A DNA stretch of 12,041 nt, from NCBI GenBank assembly GCA_030691295.1, contig JAUYEQ010000643.1, forward strand, positions 1 to 12,041. The letters are read 5' to 3'. The notes beneath the pieces are model-generated. The model was not told the DNA's origin. It was given only the letters and a program-made list of their open reading frames with translations, and ran no database searches. The stretch is from Bacteroidota bacterium. GTDB taxonomy: Bacteria; Bacteroidota; Bacteroidia; Bacteroidales; Prolixibacteraceae. The position numbers were made by a program, and so were the translations under genes. Shown here in pieces: positions 7,932 through 12,041 of the stretch (position 1 is its first letter; every line of letters starts with the position of its first letter).

Positions 7932-8504
7932 CTATTCATTAAACTTTGTTACACCTCCTGAAACCACAAACTTCATTACTTCTGACGGACTCAAATTTAC
8001 TGTTTTGACCGAGCTTTCAGGAACAAGGTACAATTCGCCCGAAAAGTTATATGAATGCGGAAAATAGACTGCGACCATTTCATTCAATCCAAAATCCTGT
8101 AAATTTTTCTCAGTTACAAAGCCCAGTTTCCATAGATTGTTTTCATGATTCATACAAACAACAACAGGAACATTGAATTTTTTTTCCTTTCCGACGAATG
8201 CAGTAAACAAATCACTCAGAGAGGTATAGATTACATTCAGCAAGGGTGCACGCTTCAGAAGCCTTTTGGTAAAATAAATGAAAGGTTTGGCAATAATGGT
8301 CTGTCCGACTAAACCCATCAATGTCAGTGCAATAAACAAAACCAAGATCCCAACACCCGGCACATCAAATTGAAAATATTCTTTCAGCGGATCACGAACC
8401 AAGCGGTCCACAAAATCGAACATCAGAAAAACAGTGTATAATGTTACCGCCAAAGGACCTGACAATACCAGGCCTTGCAGAAAATAGGTAAAAATACGTT
8501 TCAT
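7932..8504 (-). CDS. DUF502 family membrane protein
   Basis: The 190-residue product has two hydrophobic segments (about 8-30 and 48-68) near the N-terminus, then a soluble C-terminal domain. The DUF502 hallmarks are visible: FLQGLVLSGPLAVTLY at the start, VPGVGILVLFIALTLMGLVGQT (48-69) in the second span, and the KRAPLLNVIYTSLSDL stretch (84-99) after it, followed by a beta-rich region (113-130 and 144-162) with the expected VAVYFPHSYN. The family has no established biochemical activity that I know of; plant homologues (LIKE-COV) are linked to vascular patterning and trafficking. The gene is divergent from msrB with about 130 bp between starts, and 163 bp upstream of fumarase on the same strand, so no operon partner is evident. 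The start ATG at 8504 begins a typical short cytoplasmic N-terminus (MKRI). Confidence 0.9.
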   Translation of the reverse strand: MKRIFTYFLQGLVLSGPLAVTLYTVFLMFDFVDRLVRDPLKEYFQFDVPGVGILVLFIALTLMGLVGQTIIAKPFIYFTKRLLKRAPLLNVIYTSLSDLFTAFVGKEKKFNVPVVVCMNHENNLWKLGFVTEKNLQDFGLNEMVAVYFPHSYNFSGELYLVPESSVKTVNLSPSEVMKFVVSGGVTKFNE

Positions 8505-8590
8505 GTTTTTTTTTGCGAAAGATAAGCGTTTTCGACTTGCGTTAAGAATTGAAACAGAACGATCGTCTTAAATAATTGTTATCACTGAAA

Positions 8591-8609
8591 TAAACAATCA
8601 GGTTGTTTA
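8591..8609. promoter_or_regulatory. Operator-like dyad TAAACAA-N5-TTGTTTA upstream of msrB
   Basis: Two 7-bp perfect inverted arms are separated by TCAGG. The element lies 26-44 nt before the msrB ATG, where a repressor or activator of a divergent promoter could bind. Its 19-bp size and central 5-nt spacer suit a dimeric helix-turn-helix regulator. The binding protein is unknown, and a chance dyad in AT-rich DNA is possible. Confidence 0.3.
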
Positions 8610-8634
8610 AATTGTATTCTATAAAAATTACAAC

Positions 8635-9090
8635 ATGAAACAATTGGTAATATTAATGATGATCTTGTTGACTTTGGGCTGCAGCGGACAGGACAAAAAC
8701 AAGCAAAATAATTCTACAACTATGAAATTCAATGAATTAAATGCATTTGAAAAATCGGTAATTGAAGGCAAAGGTACTGAACGTCCGTTTACCGGCATCT
8801 ATTACAAACACGAAGAAAAAGGCACTTATTTGTGTAAAAAATGCAATGCACCACTTTATAAATCAGCCGATAAGTTTGATGCTCATTGCGGATGGCCAAG
8901 TTTTGATGATGAAATCAAGGGAGCTGTAAAACGGACAACCGATGCAGATGGCCGTAGAACTGAGATTACCTGTATGAAATGTGATGCCCATTTGGGACAT
9001 GTTTTTATCGGCGAAGGTCTTACAAAAAAGAATATCCGTCACTGTGTTAATTCTGTTTCCCTGAATTTTGAGCCTGAACCTAAAAAATAA
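8635..9090 (+). CDS. msrB: Lipoprotein methionine-R-sulfoxide reductase MsrB
   Basis: This enzyme reduces the R epimer of methionine sulfoxide in proteins. The 151-residue product begins with a lipoprotein signal and lipobox (LTLGC, Cys16), so it should act outside the cytoplasm on a lipid anchor, unlike the usual cytosolic MsrB. The catalytic domain (~33-147) has two zinc pairs, C67/C70 (CKKC) and C113/C116 (CMKC), the catalytic cysteine C137 in RHCVNSVSL, and C85 in HCGWPSF where the resolving cysteine normally lies. It should therefore cycle through a disulfide and need an external thiol-disulfide partner, which is not in the window. An internal start at Met30 would give a cytosolic form; the well-formed signal peptide favours the upstream ATG. 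It is the only plus-strand gene here, convergent with the OB-fold-like lipoprotein gene. Confidence 0.95.
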   Translation: MKQLVILMMILLTLGCSGQDKNKQNNSTTMKFNELNAFEKSVIEGKGTERPFTGIYYKHEEKGTYLCKKCNAPLYKSADKFDAHCGWPSFDDEIKGAVKRTTDADGRRTEITCMKCDAHLGHVFIGEGLTKKNIRHCVNSVSLNFEPEPKK

Positions 9091-9163
9091 AAAAGTTCAG
9101 ACATTCACTGATAATGCTTGATGAATGACTAACTTAAATTTGTTGGTTGCTATCGGGGCATTT

Positions 9164-9718
9164 TTACTTTTTATCTACCACAAGTTCCAATCCATCAATG
9201 TAATAAACCGGCACATATCCATCTTCGCTTTCAGCAAGCTTTCGATTCATTTCTGCTAGCTTTTCCGCTTGGTTAATGCTATCGTGTTTGCCGCCATCAA
9301 TGTCATGCATGGCTGGTCCACTGTGCCCCAACGCATGATCTTTGTGTGCTGATCCACCTTCAGTTGCTGCTTTTTCTAACTCAGCCAGATCATCCTCATC
9401 AAGCAGAACCTCCTGCAAAATCCCCCGAACCTGAATTTCGCTGCCCATTTGTTCCTGCCCAAATGATCCGATTTTACCGGCTTCAATCCGAATACTGATA
9501 TCTTCGGTACTGCCCATTATAAAGCATCGGGCGCCACTATTGCTGCAAACATGGGTAACAATACCTTTTATCATCACTTCTTTTCCAACAAGTGACTTTC
9601 CGTTTTCCTGAAGCTGATCAACAGTCATAACAACCAATTCGGTCGATTTTTTCTGATTCGAAGTATTGCACGAAAACAACAATGCAAGGCCTAAAAATAA
9701 CACCAATGATTTTTGCAT
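9164..9718 (-). CDS. OB-fold-like lipoprotein with His-rich insert (DUF4920-like)
   Basis: The 184-residue product has a lipoprotein signal with lipobox LFSC (Cys17). Residues ~44-105 read as an OB-type barrel: GKEVMIKGIVTHVC, a central RCFIMGS strand, then GSEIQVRGILQE. The cysteine arrangement (C58 and C65) recalls DUF4920-like periplasmic proteins, though I would not insist on that family. The acidic stretch DEDDLAELE (107-115) leads into a histidine-rich segment with five His between 125 and 145 (HKDHALGHS, MHDIDGGKHD), a plausible metal-binding loop. The C-terminus returns to a strand pattern (VPVYYIDGLELV, 169-180). It starts 25 bp after the PepSY-TM gene and is very probably co-transcribed with it. 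Extracytoplasmic metal or heme handling is inferred from the His-rich loop and the neighbour, not shown. Confidence 0.7.
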   Translation of the reverse strand: MQKSLVLFLGLALLFSCNTSNQKKSTELVVMTVDQLQENGKSLVGKEVMIKGIVTHVCSNSGARCFIMGSTEDISIRIEAGKIGSFGQEQMGSEIQVRGILQEVLLDEDDLAELEKAATEGGSAHKDHALGHSGPAMHDIDGGKHDSINQAEKLAEMNRKLAESEDGYVPVYYIDGLELVVDKK

Positions 9719-9743
9719 AAAATATAGTTTAAAGGTTTGATTT

Positions 9744-10301
9744 TCACACTACATAAAAAAGAATAATAGCCAAAGGAATCGCAATACCCAAGGCTGTTAG
9801 CCAAAGTCCGCGACCTTTTATCCCATACTTTCCTTTCAGTAAAAATAATCCGGAAATTGCCACAAACAAAAGGAAAAAGGCCATAATATCTGAAATCCAG
9901 ATCCACAATCTCCCGCTTTGCGCCAAATGAATTTTATTAATCTGAAAAAAGAACGGGCGTTTTTTCAGTACTTCAAGCATAGCTTTACCTTCCTGTGGCT
10001 TATACATCACTGTCCCTTCTTCTACAAATATCTTAATTTCGCCGGACTTCGTCACAAAATGTTTTTTGTATTTTGGCTGGTAACTGAAATTCTCCATCAA
10101 AGTGAGCATTTCATTTTCAGCAAATTCAGTTTTTTGTAATGGCTGGACGGAAATTTCTTCCGAAATCATTGTATAGTGGGGATTCCAGTCAGTACGGTGA
10201 TTCAATGCAATCCCTGAAATGGTATAAACAAATGTAATACCTACCACAAAATATCCAATATCACGGTGCAACGACCGCAACGTTTTTCTAATATTCATCA
10301 T
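9744..10301 (-). CDS. Short PepSY-associated TM (PepSY_TM-like) membrane protein
   Basis: The 185-residue product has three hydrophobic segments (about 16-34, 135-155 and 167-184). The N-terminal signature RSLHRDIGYFVVG...TISGIALNH and the segment KIHLAQSGRLWIWISD (123-138) are typical of the PepSY_TM group, which includes siderophore or ferric-reductase-type inner-membrane proteins. His12, His35 and His125 lie at the membrane edges, as conserved histidines do in that group, where some members bind heme. The extracellular loop (~36-120) is much shorter than in full-length PepSY_TM proteins and appears to hold a single PepSY-like unit (IKIFVEEGTVMYKPQEG, 89-105). Two adjacent methionines open the frame; either may be the start. 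Electron transfer to a periplasmic metal substrate is a family-based guess. The OB-fold-like lipoprotein follows after 25 bp. Confidence 0.8.
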   Translation of the reverse strand: MMNIRKTLRSLHRDIGYFVVGITFVYTISGIALNHRTDWNPHYTMISEEISVQPLQKTEFAENEMLTLMENFSYQPKYKKHFVTKSGEIKIFVEEGTVMYKPQEGKAMLEVLKKRPFFFQINKIHLAQSGRLWIWISDIMAFFLLFVAISGLFLLKGKYGIKGRGLWLTALGIAIPLAIILFYVV

Positions 10302-10371
10302 TTAGCGACCTTCAAATTGTCCTGCTAAATAAAGGTAATTTCATATAATAACCAAAGGTTAAACTATGATA

Positions 10372-11364
10372 TTAATCCATGAATTGCTCGTTGTGAATAA
10401 TTTGATATACTTCCGGGTAAGTTTTGGCTTCCATCAATAATGCCCGAAGCCCTACTGCTCCGCCGAAGTCATTTGTATAGATTTTAAAAAACCGTTTCAG
10501 AATATTGATATTTTTTAAATCACCCCAGCTTTTTTCAAACAGGTGTGTATGAAGCAATAATTGTTTCAATTTTTCTGATTTATCGGGCAATGGTTGGTTT
10601 GGATTAAAGAACCAGGGATTGTGAAAGATTCCGCGACCAATCATTATACCATCGACTCCATATTTTTCAGCATATTCAATTCCCTGCGATATTGAAATCA
10701 CATCGCCATTTCCTATAAATTTTGTTTCAGGACTAAGCTGATTCCTGATTTTTGCACCCTTTGCAATTTCATCCCAATCGGCCAAACCTTCCGATTGTTG
10801 TTTTTGCATACGTCCATGAAGAATGACAGCGGCAGGTTTGGTTTCCATCAATGTGGTCATCCATTTTTCGGTATCGTGGGTTTTCAGTCCTGTTCTGGTC
10901 TTTACCGAAACGGGCAGATGAGTGGCTTCTTTGGTGGCCAGAATTATTTCTTTGGCCAGACTTGGCTGATCAATTAAAGCTGAACAGCAGCCATTTTTTA
11001 CCACTTTTTTCACCGGGCAACCCATGTTGATATCCAGTCCGTCGAAATCATATTCCTGCGTAATTTCAAGTGCGATTTTGAAATACAATTCAGGTCTTTT
11101 CCCCCAAATCTGGGCTATGAGCCGGATATTCTTTTGTTTCAATAGCGCTCTTTCCGATTCACTTACAAATAGCCGCTCTCCCACCCTGATTTTGCCAACC
11201 GGATGGTTCATGCCATCAACCGAGGTGAACTCAGTAAAAAGGACCTGTAAATATTCAGGATCGGCCATCCCGGCCACAATTTCGCGGAAGACAGTATCGG
11301 TAACATCTTCCATTGGGGCAAGCGCAAAAAAAGGTTTAGGAAGTAATTCCCAGAAATTTGACAT
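10372..11364 (-). CDS. dus: tRNA-dihydrouridine synthase
   Basis: This FMN enzyme reduces specific uridines in tRNA to dihydrouridine with NADPH. The 330-residue length is typical. A TIM-barrel opening LAPMEDVTD (15-23) binds FMN. The catalytic cysteine is expected to be C116 in DINMGCP (111-117), followed by the glycine-rich NGCCSAL (124-130). VSVKTRTG (152-159) with K155, LHGR (182-185), FIGNGD (216-221) and MIGRGIFHNP (241-250) supply the remaining flavin and phosphate contacts, and the helical tRNA-binding domain fills ~265-330. Subfamily assignment (A, B or C) is not certain from sequence alone; the arrangement is closest in feel to DusB/DusC-like enzymes. It starts 20 bp after the trhO stop, and both products modify tRNA, so a shared transcript is likely. 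Confidence 0.93.
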   Translation of the reverse strand: MSNFWELLPKPFFALAPMEDVTDTVFREIVAGMADPEYLQVLFTEFTSVDGMNHPVGKIRVGERLFVSESERALLKQKNIRLIAQIWGKRPELYFKIALEITQEYDFDGLDINMGCPVKKVVKNGCCSALIDQPSLAKEIILATKEATHLPVSVKTRTGLKTHDTEKWMTTLMETKPAAVILHGRMQKQQSEGLADWDEIAKGAKIRNQLSPETKFIGNGDVISISQGIEYAEKYGVDGIMIGRGIFHNPWFFNPNQPLPDKSEKLKQLLLHTHLFEKSWGDLKNINILKRFFKIYTNDFGGAVGLRALLMEAKTYPEVYQIIHNEQFMD

Positions 11365-11384
11365 ATAAAAAAAATTTAAACTGA

Positions 11385-12041
11385 TCAGGAATCAGATGAC
11401 ACAAGATTGAAATTATTTGCCAAACTGAAACTCTTTCGGTAAACCTGCCGGTTTCCAAATTTGCGGTTGGTCTTCAGTAAAAAGTTTTGTTTATCGTCGT
11501 CTGTCCCGTTCTTCACATTGCAACAAACCTGCGAACAGCAATTTTCGTATTTGCCCGCACATTCGGCACATTGGATAAACAACAAATGGCACAGATTATT
11601 GGCACAGTTTACATGCATGTCGCATGGTTGTCCGCATTGGTGACAATGAGCGATCACCTGTCCGTTAACGGTTTCGCCCATTCGCTCGTCGAACACAAAA
11701 TTTTTACCAATAAAATTTGGTTCCAGATTAAGCTGTTTAATCTTTCTGGCATATTCAAGAATACCTCCATGTAATTGGTTCACATCCTTAAATCCATGAT
11801 GTTTCAGGTAAGCGCTGGCTTTTTCGCATCTGATTCCACCAGTGCAATAGAGTAAAATCTTACGGTCTTTCTTATCAGCAAGCATTTCAGTAACCAAGGT
11901 AATTTCTTCCCGAAAGGTATCAACTGCAGGACGTATTGCACCCTTAAAGTGGCCAATCTCTGATTCATAATGGTTTCGCATATCAACAACAATATTTTCA
12001 CCCGAACCCACCATTTCATGGAATTCAAGTGCGGTCAGGTG
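11385..12041 (-). CDS. trhO: tRNA uridine hydroxylase TrhO, rhodanese type (5' end beyond window)
   Basis: The frame stays open to the right edge: codons before the internal Met at 12014 read HLTALEFHE, which continues the rhodanese domain, so the gene begins outside the window and about 218 residues are visible. TrhO (YceA) makes 5-hydroxyuridine at tRNA position 34 in an oxygen-dependent, prephenate-independent way. The rhodanese module shows [18 protein letters not shown], and the catalytic cysteine in [14 protein letters not shown] (visible residues about 63-76). The family's C-terminal cysteine-rich region follows: [19 protein letters not shown] and CCSQVCC, a likely metal-binding or structural domain. 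The tail after it ([18 protein letters not shown] onwards) is basic and poorly ordered. The missing part should be about 110-130 N-terminal residues. It is followed after 20 bp by the dihydrouridine synthase gene. Confidence 0.93.
   Translation of the reverse strand, partial: HLTALEFHEMVGSGENIVVDMRNHYESEIGHFKGAIRPAVDTFREEITLVTEMLADKKDRKILLYCTGGIRCEKASAYLKHHGFKDVNQLHGGILEYARKIKQLNLEPNFIGKNFVFDERMGETVNGQVIAHCHQCGQPCDMHVNCANNLCHLLFIQCAECAGKYENCCSQVCCNVKNGTDDDKQNFLLKTNRKFGNRQVYRKSFSLANNFNLVSSDS

Noticed and set aside
9102..9127. CATTCA/TGAATG dyad between the convergent msrB and OB-fold-like lipoprotein genes
   Set aside because: A 6-bp stem with a 14-nt loop and no following U-tract is too weak to call a bidirectional terminator.
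10302..10371. Possible promoter before the PepSY_TM gene (minus-strand TACCTTTA with an upstream TTTG)
   Set aside because: The -7 box has a mismatch at the conserved final G, and the spacing to TTTG is about 15 nt, shorter than the usual 19-21.

Overview
The window looks like a chromosomal segment of a Bacteroidota bacterium. The evidence is the moderately AT-rich DNA, the lack of strong Shine-Dalgarno sequences, a TAnnTTTG-type -7 box upstream of the fumarase gene, several short lipoproteins, and the gene families present (DUF502, class I fumarase, TrhO, lipoprotein MsrB). A marine or anaerobic Marinilabiliales-like lineage is my guess; no rRNA or marker in the window fixes it. All genes but one are on the minus strand. 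Both ends are truncated: the left end cuts the 3' part of a glycoside-hydrolase-like gene, and the right end cuts the 5' part of trhO. No stretch of 300 bases or more lacks a gene. I saw no tRNA, rRNA, CRISPR array or transposase.

Reading in the direction of transcription (right to left), the first group is tRNA modification: partial trhO (rhodanese-type tRNA uridine hydroxylase), then a dihydrouridine synthase 20 bp downstream. About 70 bp further is a two-gene unit with a short PepSY-TM membrane protein and an OB-fold-like, His-rich lipoprotein, perhaps concerned with metal or heme redox. Convergent to it lies the only plus-strand gene, a lipoprotein methionine sulfoxide reductase B. This is divergent from a DUF502 membrane protein, and a 19-bp dyad lies in the shared upstream region.

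Next come a class I [4Fe-4S] fumarate hydratase with all the expected ligands and catalytic residues, a perfect 15-bp GC-rich hairpin plus a tandem heptamer in its 3' flank, and an ABCB-type exporter half-transporter separated by 1 bp from a small conserved-looking protein of unknown function.

The leftmost 3.7 kb is the least ordinary part. An 833-residue lipoprotein combines a CBM48/AMPK-type beta-sandwich, six membrane spans and a periplasmic alkaline-phosphatase-superfamily domain with a threonine in the nucleophile position (LtaS/EptA-like, not a formylglycine sulfatase). Downstream of it is a membrane-anchored protein with what look like two tandem GH26-like modules, the first apparently lacking its nucleophile. 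I infer an envelope or exopolysaccharide tailoring locus that continues beyond the left edge. This is the best candidate for an undescribed system here.
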